This document shows, in pieces, positions 12,517-26,000 of a stretch of DNA of 64,000 bases. The position numbers and the translations under genes were made by a program. This DNA comes from Pelodera strongyloides (lineage: Eukaryota > Nematoda > Chromadorea > Rhabditida > Rhabditidae): positions 62,001-126,000 of the forward strand of contig JAANDG010000366.1 in assembly GCA_036852015.1 (NCBI GenBank). Reading direction: 5' to 3'. The notes under the pieces were generated by a model. The model saw only the letters and a list, made by a program, of their open reading frames with translations. It did not search any database and had not been told where the DNA came from. The first letter of the stretch is position 1. Each line of letters opens with the position of its first letter.

Positions 12517-15500
12517 TCACACTTCCTCTTCTTTAACCTCTCTCATTTCAACGCATTCTGCGTGCCGTTTCAGAGCCCTTTTCCGAGGTGAGTACATCTG
12601 AGTTGAAGTCCCGGGAAGGTCTTCGTCCACCAACAAACGGTCACTGCTTGACAGAGACTCCGAAGAAGACCGTGTCTCCGACTTTATCTCTCGTTCTGCG
12701 TAGACGGCCTCGGCGTCGTCCGCAACACTTCCAGCAAAGAGGTCATCGGGGTCATCGTCACAAAGATCAGATGACGGGCTCCAGGAATCCCGGCACTCTC
12801 CATAGAAATCCAAGTCGTCTGGATATGCATCCATGTCGTCTTGATTCGGCGAACCACCCGCACATTTAGAGGGAGCAAGAGGATGCTTCCTCGGCCGTCC
12901 GCGACCTCGCTTCGGCTGCATTGGGTCAGGAGGAAATTTCGGTATGTAACTAGGAGGTTTCCTAAAATACACTTAGATAAACGTAAGGAACTTTGCGGTT
13001 CAACAATTTCCACGGACTCTCAATCAAGCACTGGAGACTTTGCCCAGCTTAAATTAAAGGAAAACTGACCGTTTATTCACCAAGAAGTGGGGCACCTCAT
13101 CATCGTCATAATCGACAAAGTCCGCCAGTGTCTCCACTACTTCCACGTAGTGACGGAACCCTTCCAGGTCCTTCTTTCGCAGGTAACAAGCCTAGAACAC
13201 GATTACGTAGTTGAGCGAATGCCATACCAGCCTCCTATTTATTTCGTATTTGAGACACAAATAAAAAGATAACATCAGGATATGTTTAAACCGTACCCCG
13301 AGTTTGTTTATCTTGTCGATTTCGTCCTCTATTAGGGGGTTACCGGGCAAGGGCGTGTCATCTAAAGAATACGCAATGAGGACAATGACATAGCGCCGTC
13401 ACTCTCAGACGCCTAAGCTTCTAAACAGGTGCAGATAGGACCCTGTCATACATAATGTTCAAAAAAAAGCACGACCCATTTTAAATCCAACTGCAATCCT
13501 CCTGACATACCTGTGGGATCGAGGACTCTGCGCTTTCTTCGAATTCCCGTTCGAACCAGCCTGAACAATTTTTCTTACATTTGGCAACATAATGTTGTGT
13601 GTGCAATAAGTAAGAGAAAAGATTCACGTAGTGTAGTAAAATAGTTAAAATAAAACACTTACTTTTGTCTGAAGCCATGCGGTTGCGGTATTGCATCCTC
13701 AGCCTCGGACAACCTGCCCTCCTTGTTGAAATTGATCACGGGCAATATCAACTTGTCAAAGCTGTCCTTTGTCAAAAAGTCTGCACGTTGCCGCGGATTC
13801 TCCTTAATTCGTATTATAAGGAATAGTCAACATACTACTGCTTTAAAAAAAGCTTTATTCCGTGTGGTTCACATAAACACAAGACTCACGAAAAAAGAAT
13901 GTCACAATAAGACTCACCTTGAGAAAATCCAGCATTGATATTAAATCTTCGTTGGTAAGTTCTCGCACAATTCCCACAATCCACGAGTTCAGCGGAGTAT
14001 ATTTGTTATTTTCAGCTAAACTCTTTAAGAATCAGACGAAGGAAAAAACACTTATTAAAATAGATGATACCCGAGAAAACTGAAATTGAAAACAATATAG
14101 TTATGCCTCCGTGAAGGCCAACACAAAAAAAGTTTTGCAGAATATGGAAAGAGTTTTTAAAAATGACTGATGATTTACGGATAAGGTTATAATGCATCAT
14201 CCTTTCATCGACCCCGATAACGTGCAGCTCTCTCGCTCGTTGTCGAATAATTGAAGGAACAGCAGGGCTGACCTTATCATGAAGGTGATACGAGCAGAAG
14301 CGAACCTTCACGGTACTGTAAAAGTAAAAAGTTTGAGAAACAAGTCATACAGAACGGTGTGAGACTATCACTGGAAGATGCCATGTTGCATCAACTGACT
14401 GTTTGAATAAAGCCTTCGCCTATACATATAACCGAGTTTCGTTGAGGTGGAAAGATACAATCGGAGAAAAGAAGAAAAATGCAACCGCCTCACAAAAGGT
14501 ACAACTTTCCATCGTGAATCAATAAGTCCACTTACCCGTCTGGATAAATGTACTGGGTGTAGAACGAAGGGCAAATGTGCCCTCGTGGGATTAATCTAGA
14601 GGTCGTCTTTGGAATTTCAGTCATTATGCTAGAGTCAGGAAAATCGGGCATCGTTGCATCTAAATTGCAAAACATAAGATAAGCAAAGGAGGATAGCACA
14701 TACGGTTAGACGGTTTTATGAGGTAAGAATGAGAAAAACCTACAACCGCTCGGCTTGGTATAGATGCATTGGAACTGTCTGAAATAACAAGCGAATAATA
14801 ACGTTTTTTCGAAACTCGCCTAGGAATGAATTGCAGCGGATAATATTCACAAATGAGGATTATTTTTTTGACGGATACTTACTTCATTCTGAAACGTGTA
14901 TTCCGCTGCTCAGGATTCTTAACACAATGATAGTCGCCACGCTCTTGAAATCGATAAATCCATTCCTAAATGTTGCAAAATAGATAAACACCTATCACCA
15001 AGCCAATTCCAAAGGATATAGAGGAAATGAACGTACAAAGAACTCCAATTGATTGTGGAAGACCCTGTCGTGGATAACCGCAGGCTGGTTGTGCTCGAAC
15101 AGCAAGTGAAGGCAGAACTTGTCGAGTGTGTCCTTTTCTTGTTCGCCGGCACACTTAATTTTATCAGTGAAATTACGACTGTAAACAAACATCCAGGTAA
15201 GCTCACTAATGTCATGGCTTTACTGATACAAATCCCTTTCTTTCAAAATTAAGAACGTACCATTATATAGGGACATTTGTAAGTCTGTTGTGTGATGCCA
15301 CATTCACCAAATTCGGCCTGCTCAGTCTTATGAACACGGAGCATATTTGGACTCAGCACTCTGTTGCACCATTCGCATGGCTTGTGCACATCGTCAACTT
15401 CCTGCAAACATTTATTTCCGTGAAATGCCAAATGACACGCGATCTTTAGCTTAATTCAAAACTGGCAGCTTCTTGAACAAGGGCAATAACTGTTAAAAGT

Positions 15501-18500
15501 CACAAACCAATAATTTCTCCATATCAATGATGGGAGGATTTTGTGCCTCCGGGGGCACAGCTTCCTTAGAGTTGTCCGCCACCACAGCCTTTCGTCGCTG
15601 CACTCTGCTGTAAACGTTTACTTATTGTTAGAAGTTGTTTGCTCTTGATATATTGTAATTCATAATATTTATCATACGATAGAATAAACCTGTTACCAAC
15701 GTACATTTTCACTTCTTTCTCCGAAACTTGGCCGTCTTTGTTGACCAAGAAGACACGGCGATTCAATGTGCCAATTGTCTCAGACGAAACAGATTCGCGC
15801 TGTGGCTGAGGTCCAAGGAACTGTTCCACATCATGTCCATCGTCCTGTAATGATATACACATTAACATAAGACACAGAAATATTCCCAAGTTGTAGTTGT
15901 AAAACACTTTCAATATTAGGAAATATATCAGAAAATGTACCTCTGCATTAGGGTTTGGACGCGGTGTTGTATGTGCTGCTTCTTCATCTTCAGCCTTGAT
16001 TTGCGCCTGAAAAGGTTTATGAAATAGGTTTAAAAACGAACCTGTTTAAATGAAACGTGTGAAATATGAGCGAAATACATTGCAATCAAAGACTTTCCAC
16101 TGCCTACCTTCTCACAGTCATCAACTCCTTCTGCTGTAGGTTCAACCTTTGGAATCAGCAATTCCCTCTGCAAGATAATCAACTTATGTTTGAGTATAAT
16201 GAAGGAGGCCTCACGCACATGATCAGGAAAAATAAGGCAAACAAAAAAGAAGAGCAATTACAGTGGCGTTTGTTTTTTCCTTGTTGACTGCAGGCTTCTT
16301 GTTAACGGCAACAACAGGTTCGGGGTTCTCAGAGACGTTGACTGGCGGCCGAGTATCCACAGTTTGGAGATCCATGGGTTCTCGTTTAATGTTCACAGGC
16401 GCAGCTGTCCTTTGATGCGCTCGACAAGGTTCCTCGTAAGATTCGTCGAAAATCTCTTCTTTGATCTTTACAGGAGAAGTGCCAGCGGTGCTCGATGTTG
16501 AATGAGTCTCCGGAACCTGCACATCACTTTCCAGTTTCAGTTTCTTAACTGCCGGTTCTCGAGATGAGGAGTTGCTCCGTTCCTAAAAAAGGTATACTTA
16601 TGATTTAAGTTGGGCGCGATTTTTTGTTGGTAAATGCGTAGAGCCAAGATATCGAGGTTGGAAAATATGGTGAATCAGGTAACTGATACAAGAATACTGC
16701 ACAAACCTGTGAACTTCCCGAGGAGCTGGTTGACTGAGGCGCATCCTTCGCGAAACTGGTTTTCTTGATACGAACCGCATTGAAACCCTTTAGCCGGCTC
16801 TTCACAATCTCGGTGGCAACAATATTGAGGTCGCCATCGAAGATTGGAGAAGTGGACAAAGGCGGACGAGGTGGTTTCTGCAATAATTATAATGTTACTC
16901 GAACGATAAGGAAGTTAAATACTAGAGTTCGCGAACTCTGTTCTTTGCATATATTTTTCCTCATGAATTTTATGTGTGCGTATTATTATTAATTATTATC
17001 AATTATTATAACCCCAACTATCAAAGTTAAGTGCGAGACGTGGCATGTTCAGTCAAAGGAAAGAGTCCAACATATCACCAATTTTTACATCAGCCGCTCC
17101 TTTATATTGAACGTCGGCGCACATAAAATATCGGTCACTTCTGCTGCTCCTCAGCTTGGTATTGTAAAGAGTAAGTTACCTCTCGGGTTGGAAGCTTTAC
17201 AACTGGCTTTAACAGCACGGGGCCATTAATGAGATCACCGGCATCGCCTACGTCAATGTCCTCTGAGCGCTGGCCGCTGAAAACAAAAAGAGACTGTTCA
17301 ACAGGACATTCAAATTTACTGAAGATAAGTATATGCGTTCTTATTAGGCATCCCTGTGTCAATACAATTGTTTGAGATAAACGAAATACAAAACCACGTA
17401 CTCATGAGTGCGTATTTTCTCAATCTTTAATCCAAACAAAGGACGTTCGTCGGGAAGAAGGAGCACCTAAAAAGTGGAGTAGAATGTGAAACAAAATGAG
17501 AGCAGATCTTTTTTTCGAAAGCTAGCGAAATCTCACCTCCGGTGCTTTCTTGTAGACAGTCAATCCACCAAGACTTGTGCCAGGCAGCTAAATTACACAC
17601 ATGGCGCACAGTGATCAACAATTAGAACTCGTCTCGGAGTGTGTAATAGGAGAAAAAAAACTAACCATATCTTTCTTAGGAGCTCTCGGTTTATATCTTA
17701 GTTTTCGAACTCGACTGCACCCAATATCCGCCCTAAAAGTAAGGGTAAAATAACTAATTATACAGAAACAGAGCTCAACGAAAAGAAAAGAGTAAGGGAA
17801 ACGTTATTACAAAGTTCGAAAATAGTTTACAGCAGATCTTAGAGGAGAACTAAAAGAGGCAAATGGAGAAGTGAAAGAACTGTAAGGAGTGGCTAAAGCG
17901 AAACTTTTGATCGATAATTGTTTATGTGCTGATGTCAGCAAGCAGTTGCCACTAAGGCGTATCAAATGCAAGCTAATTGTACTACAGTGCACATAATTAG
18001 GAACAACTGGTTTTTCTGTCACGAATACGTGGACACAGAATGATCATTTTTGTCAATATAATGATTACATATATTGATTGCACATTGCACTGGCGCAAAA
18101 CAGTACGATCAATTTTGTCTTCCGTTCTGCATAATAACTAAAGTGAATAAAGATTGTGGAATTACCAAAAACATGTCATGTAACACTCACTTATCGAAAT
18201 CTAAGTCATCAGGAAATAGGCCAACGGTCACAAAGATTTTGCCAGTCCTTTGCTTGCACTCGATCTGAAATGTTTAACCTTGTTATTTTTTACGGTATTA
18301 AAGGGATCGGCTCACCTTAAATATTGTGTCTGTTTTTTTTGTTTCTTTATTTTCTATAAGGGATAATAAAAATTTGGAATACAAAAAGTAGTGTTCAATT
18401 TCAATACTCACGAAGATATTGGGTGATAAAGTGGTGGATTGATCGGCCCCGAATGCAAAAAGGGTAATTGTCTCTATACAAACAAGGCAGGAGAATTGCC

Positions 18501-20959
18501 CTTTTTGCATTTCGGACCGAACAATCCACCACTTTATCATCTAATATCTCCGTGAGTATTGAAATAGAACACTACTTTTTGTATTCCAAATTTTTATTAT
18601 CCCTTATAGAAAATAAAGAAACAAAAAAAACAGACACAATTTAAGGTGAACCGATCCCTTTAATTTTCCAATAGAGGAAGGTAACTCGAAAAAAGACGGT
18701 ACGCTGTGCTCGTAACTCCTATTTTGTAGTTTAGTTTTTGCATTTGTCTAATAACTATGCAACGTATGTTTTGCTACACATTTTTTTCGTTATAGGAATA
18801 CTAATTAAGATTACACTTACAATACGTTCCTCGTCTTGTATCTCCTGTAGTGCAATGCCAGCTGAAATTAATACTCTCATCATCACAAAAGTCTTGGTAT
18901 GGTCATTTTATCTTCAATTAATTAGTCTAATTGGAGAATTACAAGTAAATATACAGAAAACAACGGCTCTGAGACTCGAATGTTGGAGAAATCAAAAATA
19001 ACTATGCTCAATCTGGTCAAAAAGTGGTCATTTTAGTGCAGTGTGTAATTATATACCTTTTCCGCTTTTGTTTTCGACTAAAGTGACAATAGGATTAACA
19101 ACGAATTTGTTGGCGAAATACCTAGTGGATTTTCCATCAGTGAAGTGGGCATAAACAGCGGTGATGTAGACCTAAGAAAATCGGCCGGCCTCACCTTAAA
19201 GATAACAGTTAAGCAATTATTTATTTAATAAGAAAAACCTTAGCGAAGGCACACACACTTGTAAGGCTCAAAACTGCATGACATGTAGCGTTAAAAAAGT
19301 TAAATATTAAAGAATGGGGGTGTCCTTCAGGGACCCCCGATACGTGCAAAGAGCATAAGACGTAAGAGCACAATGACAATGTAGAAAAAAACCCACATTC
19401 GGACGGGAACGAATGACAGCGCTTGGCAGTTGTTCGCCCATTCTATCCATTCTGTCCTTGAAAAGGAACTGAAAATAACGCAGTTCAACTGGAAATAAAT
19501 ATGCTCGCTTTTAGTGCTATAAGTAGCAAGTGTAAATATTTTTCGTGATTCGTTTTCAGAGAGCGGGAGAGCGAAGTAGAGAGATCAAAAAAAGGGAAAA
19601 TACCTGCTTGTATGGAGTGAGTGTCTCATAATATTCTCGAATTGCAACTTCTCGTGTGACTTCCATGCTGCGAAAAGATATCAATTGTTAATTAAATATT
19701 GATCAGTTGCACAGTTCAGGGAGAAAATGGCGAACAAAGTTACCTTGATTGACCGTAATCTTCATTGCGAACAAGTTCTTCCAGTTCTAATTCGCGCTCC
19801 ACGCGGACCACTTTCTCCATAGTTGACATCCCATCAAATATAGAAGGGAACTGCTGGCTGAACGGCGGCGCCACACTCTTGATCCTCGCGGGCGGATTTC
19901 GAAGAATCCGAAACTTTGTCGCTATCGGATGTGGTTGAACAGAAAACTCTGGCTCCTTCCTGATAATCCGAACCGTCTGAAAAGAACCTCAATTTTAACT
20001 GTTTTGGCTTTCTGTATGCGCTCGCATTGAAGTGGAAAGTTGGCATGGAGAAATCACACCTACTTCACCAGAACAACAGTCAATATTTCAGTGAAGCCGG
20101 AAAAAAAGAGGGAGATGAGACAGATAATTGTAGGTGTGTGTTTGCCTAAGGGATACAAGAAATGAGGTGCTCACACTTGGTGTCGTGTCCTGACTGGTCG
20201 ACTGAAGTGCACGATTAGAAGAAGTCACTTCGTAAAGACGTCGACGGCTAATGGGGGAGGGCGGTTTCAGAATCGGCGGTTTCACATCTTCCGACGGTTG
20301 AAAGAGACTTTCCGGTAGAACTGCAGACGTGTCCGACTAAACAATAAACATATGGGCAGTTAGACAATATAAGCCGGACCACCTAAACGGCCAGCTCATG
20401 CATAATATAACCGATTGCCTCTTAGGGTAAATGTGTGCGGTGCACCAACATAGGAATAACAGACTTGTTAACGGCCAATTGTTCACTGCACAATATTAAT
20501 TAGGTAAATCAATCCCAACTGACTAATAACCGAATGTTCTTGGTTTACTTTTAGGCCACCATTAAACCCAACGCAATTTTGTACCTCACTATCCGCATTG
20601 CCATATTTCTCCCAAGCTTCCTGTAGTGCCTAAAAACGGCAAGCGAAATAACTAGAGATTTAAAAAACAGTACTATTCTAGGCGTCGGAGCACATTCTGT
20701 ATAAAACATCGAATCTAAGAATGTGTGTTGGTTTCAGAGCACCTATACGAATAGTCCCATTCCCATCATAAGCTGCTCGAATTAAAAACACACACACCGG
20801 AAGTAAAGCCCCTTATTTTGATAAAGATGCCGAGACTTCAGAAACAATGTTGTAATTGAAAATGTATCTTACCAACTGCTTAATGATAGCCTTCCCACTT
20901 CGTAGTTTACGGCATCGCCCAAACCGTTGCAAAACAGGGATTCGTTGTCGACCGTCCAT
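12517..20959 (-). CDS. Large nuclear zinc-finger protein with C-terminal AT-hook
   Basis: About 28 exons encode roughly 1,100 residues. The start chosen is the ATG at 20959 (MDGRQRIPVLQRF). Exons near 19.8-16.7 kb are unrecognised. The exons at 16.26-16.58 and 16.11-16.17 kb carry IKEE and IKREP sumoylation-like motifs and are clearly related to two exons of the gene at 30889-38558. From 15.4 to 13.9 kb comes a zinc-finger region: CEWCNRVL, FCLHLLFEHNQP, EFFEWIYRFQERGDYHC, then GHICPSFYTQYIYPDGT and VRFCSYHLHDK, a C...H.H pattern like the single fingers of CaRF-type or MULE-related proteins. The last exon (12517-12961) contains the AT-hook KRGRGRPRKH, which binds the minor groove of AT-rich DNA, and a very acidic tail ending EVKEEEV. 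A nuclear DNA-binding role is inferred. One junction (about 15.25 to 15.19 kb) does not keep phase, so that part of the model is incomplete. Confidence 0.7.
18298..18663. mobile_element. TTAA-bounded palindromic MITE in an intron
   Basis: A near-perfect inverted repeat of about 366 bp. The left end reads TTAAAGGGATCGG and the right end is its reverse complement, so TTAA lies at both outer edges. The arms (about 170 bp each) contain GGATAATAAAAATTTGGAAT and its complement, with a short centre near 18470-18490. There is no coding capacity. TTAA edges are typical of piggyBac-type insertions, so a non-autonomous piggyBac-like element is the best guess. It sits between two exons of the AT-hook protein gene. 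Confidence 0.8.
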
Positions 20960-22355
20960 TTCAGCTACTTGGTAACAGGATCAGGCTGTCTAAGACACAA
21001 CTTCCATGTTCCTACGGCTTCCTAAACTAGTCAATCAAGATCAACATAAAACCAAACAATTCTCTGATGATAGATAAAGCGGAGCATAAACGCAAATCAT
21101 CAGTGAGGTAATACACGGCAAGATAACCGAATTATTCAATCAGACACAACCATGTATATGGTAATACATTTTTTATCTACAACAAAACGTAACAATGAGC
21201 AACGAACTCAACAACAGACACTCGAGAACCGGAAGTCACCGTTAGGTGCAAAATATGCAAATGGATCGAGCAAAAACAAAATAAGTAACACCGGATATAG
21301 CGAGCGAGTAACAAATGGTCAACAATACGTAATAATGGTCAACAATACGTAAGCGAGCGTGTAAATAATGGTCAACAATATGTAATAGTTTACACCAACG
21401 TACAGATGGCATAAGACAACTGCGTATTGTAAAACGGTGCTAATAAAAACTAACTAAAACTATAACAACGCATAACAAGAAAACGAGGAATACGATAATG
21501 AAACATGCAATGGGTGCATAATGGATAAGAAACAACGTCAAACAGTAACCGGGGAAAAACACGAATACTGAAGATTATGCAGAATCGAAAATATTGCGTG
21601 TGAGAAGAAAATACTCGCGTCAATTTAGAACCCTGGTGTATAGTACCGGCAAATAGTTAGAGGAGATCTCTGTATGTAGTATAAGGCACTATTTGTCCGA
21701 AGTTGCGATTTTAAGGGTAATGTAATAACTATAAACATACGACTAATGCTTCACAACAACGGACTATAAACACGGTAAAGGACAATAAAAAAATAACTGG
21801 AAGATCGAGTACTACGGGAAAAATTGACCACACAAAGCAACGATGTCCTGTTTTCCATCAGACTCTGGAACACACCGTGAGATCGTGCAAAAAATCGACA
21901 AGATTAATGAAGAAAGACATATTAATTTAGATAGTTTCAACATAGATCCCTGAAGCAAAAAACCGGTAACAAGGGAAGAAAGAAGAATATTGAGGCAACA
22001 ATACATATGTATTCACTATTGCGAGTTCAATCAATCAGCTAGAGGGGTAACCATTCTATTCAACGCACTCGCAATAACGAATTAACTAATCAAATGAGAG
22101 AAAAGAAGAAAGCAAACAACGAACAAAACCTATGCAAATGCCTATATATGCAAAACGCGGAAAGATGTGCGAGTGTTCATTGTTGCGAGTTCAAATCATA
22201 ATTTAGAAGAGAAACCATTATATTCCACCTGATTCGCAACAGTGAATTCTCGAACGAACAATGCTAAGCTAATATATACAAAAGGCGGGAGAGATAAACG
22301 TGATCAAGTCGAGGAAAGATTTGCGGCGTACTTGATAAATACAGACATTACCGCG
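20960..22355. other. Intergenic region between NR-like gene B and the AT-hook gene
   Basis: This region holds the promoter side of the AT-hook gene and the 3' side of nuclear-receptor-like gene B. No exon was seen. It contains the short tandem array at 21314-21385 and an imperfect duplication of about 65 bp: 'ttgcgagttcaa' with similar following sequence near 22020-22075 and again near 22182-22245. Confidence 0.5.
21314..21385. repeat. Three-copy tandem repeat, unit about 20 bp
   Basis: The unit 'aatggtcaacaatacgtaa' occurs twice back to back and a third time, with one substitution, after a short 'gcgagcgtgtaaa' interruption. It lies about 400 bp upstream of the start of the AT-hook gene, so a regulatory role cannot be excluded. 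Confidence 0.85.
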
Positions 22356-22973
22356 CTATTCATCCTTCGGAGTCACAGATTCTGGCGGTGGGGACTGCTT
22401 GACCTCCATCGAAGGAGCATCAACGACGCCTGCAGACGGAGTGTCTTCCATATCTTCCGTGCTTACCACAGTGCCATTCATGTCGGTTGGTACATGAAAA
22501 GAAGGCTCGTCATCGATCCACGGATATCCCACCTATAAAGACCATCTGCATAGAAACACAACACTTGCACTACAATTGAAATATAAAAGAAACAACTATT
22601 TGGAATGAGACATTCCAGGTACATGCATATTTAAAGAATAATGGACCGAAAATTTGGAACTGATACTAGTAACAGGTAAGACAGTAACAATGTTTGAGAA
22701 AGTAAATGAACAAAGCTTGCCCACCATGGGATATGGGTCATCCGGTGTGTGCCGATTGTGGATCATATCGAGAAATTCCGATAAATATGCCTCAGTCGTC
22801 CACCAGCTGTAATCTGATGTGTTAATAAAAGGAGATTCCAACTTGGCAATAACGCAGAATTTGGAAAAGGAGTGTATAACATACTGGAAAGGGCAGTGCA
22901 AGCTTGCGAACGCCGCAACTTCTCGTTTTCCAGATCATGCATGGAAAAGGTCTTTTTCTCACTCTCTTCCTCG

Positions 22974-23017
<44 letters not shown>

Positions 23018-26000
23018 CTCGTACTTGCACATCCGCCAAACGTAATACATCAGTAATAAACCTTGCAAAATTAACCTTTTACAATATCCAGCCGCCAGTT
23101 CATTCTCGAAACAGAAGTCCACATACAGTTCCACGGAATCCTCAGCCAATGCCTTCTGTAAAATTAAGTTGAAAGTGACCATCAGCCAATAAATGCTACA
23201 AACAAAACTAAATACGAGTACACGCGTTAATTTTCTGCACTACCACTATTTAACTGGACTTCACTGTGAAAAAAGGTTCACTGTGAACACGGCTACAACC
23301 AGTGAAAAGTAACCAACCAACCTTTCTTGCATTGTGCCGCTTCACGCAAAGCTCTTCACGCTCTAAATACAACAATTGAAAAAAAAATAACTTTTGTGAG
23401 AAAAATTTGACAGGCATAAAAACAGGGCAACCTAATAACTAAAATAAATAGGTAATGCTTACCTTCCGCGGAAACCGTGTCGGCGGCAATAATTTGGAAA
23501 TCGATGGTTGGCTGATGGGAACCATCCGGCCCAGGCTCAATCGAGTTCGTGAGAACGGGCAGACCAAAGACCGCGAACGGAAGAGGAGGTAGGGTTTGAG
23601 CGGCACCAAAGGGCGGCAGTTGAACAGGACCCACTCCGGGCGGCATCATCACAAACGGCAGCATTGGTGCATTCGGACCCTGAACGAGTTTCCAGTTCAG
23701 ACCAGTGAGAATTGCCACTGCCAAAATACCATAATACTATTCGCTTACATCAATAATAACCAAAATACCTACAGTACATAGAAAAAATATGTCCACCTGG
23801 GTAGTATTGCACAAAACTGAGCATTTGAAGGGCACAAGCTTGGAGGAAAACCAATTTGATTTTGATCTTTTTTATCGCTCTCTTTTACACTTGGTAATTC
23901 ACAAAGACGCACTCAGAGAAGTGTAGCTTCAGCCCCTTCAGCTGTGCTCCAGTGCACTAACCTATACACTGTCTAAAACGACTGCCGTAGGCTCGCTAAT
24001 GTGTTATAAACCCTATAAACAGGAAAAGAAAGAGAAGGGTGCTGACCGCTGTGTTTGCGAAAGACATTTCATCCACTGGCTCCAAGAAACCGTAAACTTC
24101 GTTTGACAACCAGCTGAATACATAACATATAAAGGGAAACTGTCGCGTATACAATGGTGAGCACAGTTCAAAATTGTTTTAGATTGGACAAGTTTTGACT
24201 ACCAAACTAAGGTCACAGATAATCCAACGTCTGAAATATAAACGTATAACTTACTCCTTTTCATATGTGCCAGCCATCAACTCAGAATCCAAGATGATGT
24301 CCATGTAGTAGTCGAAGTTATAAGTAATTGAGAACTAAAATTAGTTTGATTAAAAGAGAAACAAATAGAGCATTCCTGGCACACTGGCGAGCTTAATGAC
24401 GAGCTTGTGACTATATCAAATACAAATAAGGTAAAACAAGATAACAATGTAGTATATAAAATAAAAGGTCATAAAAATTGAGAATTTGTGACAAAGCAAC
24501 GAACCCATCTATCAAAGGCACGTTTGTCCATAATTGCGGACTCGTCTGAAAATAAACAGCTTATATTATTTAAAACCACTTATACTATTAAAAATAGATT
24601 ATGGATTATGGTACATAGTATGTATGCTGAAAAAAGACCTACCCCGTTTGGAGAAAATCCCGCTCGGAATGAGAAATAAATCAGGGAATGGCTGGTACAC
24701 AGGTGTCTGATCATCCACATCCTGAAAGCTTGCATCAAGTGAAAGAAAGTAAGAAACAAGTGCATAAAGGTATATCCACCATTCACAATTCATATGGAGT
24801 TGTGGACCTACCGCATTAAAAGCAATTGGGTTCGGCAGTTGGGAAGCGATGTGATATTTTCCAATCAGCGTCAGAAGAGTCTGGAGCTTTAACTAAAAAA
24901 TTACTACATAATAAGGCGGATAAATAACTGATTTTCTTTTAAAACTTTCAGTGAGCACACCTAGGTTTCATCTTGTATCAAGCTAGTGAGACATACAATT
25001 GGTTACTGAAAGAGGGTGTACAAACCTTTCGTCTCACGTCAACTCCATTGTACAGAGAGGCCACGGCCGATGGATCAAGCGGTTCATCCTAAATTGCAAA
25101 CATGACAATAGCTCGCTGACACGACAGTGTTTGCGCTGAAGGTATGTTGCTAACAAAGATGTTTTAAGCATATCAAAAGAAAGGATATTGGTGTTTATTT
25201 TCCTGGAATTTGATGTACATATCGGATAAGAGAAAGCACGCCTACGTATTGGTCTAAGGAGCGCGCAGCGTTAAAAGATCCTCCCTGGAAATGAGCATAT
25301 TATGGGCAAATAAAGCATGGCAAAGGGTATTTGAATATAGGTTCCGAAATCTCTATGGACTTCTGGAATTCAGAATATGAGCCCCGAAGTTATAACGTTG
25401 TGGCAATTTTGTTGCAATTGGCGCCTTTTCTTGACAATTAAATCATCGGTATTGTAGTGTAGTGGATAGCTCTCCAGCTTGCGGCCAGGGTTCTATTCCC
25501 TTCAGGAACTTTTTTTTGCAGTTTTATTTTGTTTAAACTTATTATATTTCTATAGGGAAATTGTATCCAACATGATTATTTTCGTTCAAAATCATTCAAA
25601 AGGGGCTGTCTTCACTGTCTGCATCTTCGTGCAGAATAATCATCTTTCTTTTTTTTGCCCAGTTTCCATCAATAGCCTTGTCAATCGCATACAAACATTT
25701 AGAAAAATAGGTGAATATGAAATTTACTTTAACCGAACAGTGAAAAACATGCACTAAATCATAGACACATATATGTTTAACTGAACAAAGTTGCTGGTTG
25801 TCTCTAAAGTGAAAATTGCTCATGGCACTATCATAATGGCTATCGGTCTGTCTCATCTATCTCATGATGAATTCTGCTTGCCACATTTATCGAAGAGTTC
25901 CATCGCTGCTAGTGTTCGTATCAAATGTTGTTTCTCACTGTTCGGTTAAAGTAAATTTCATATGCATCTATTTTTCTAAATGTTTGTATGCGATTGACAA

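Noticed and set aside
22763..23172. Long Arg/Glu-rich or Ser/Leu-rich open frames
   Set aside because: They are translations of the CT/GA microsatellite and read across splice borders of gene B.
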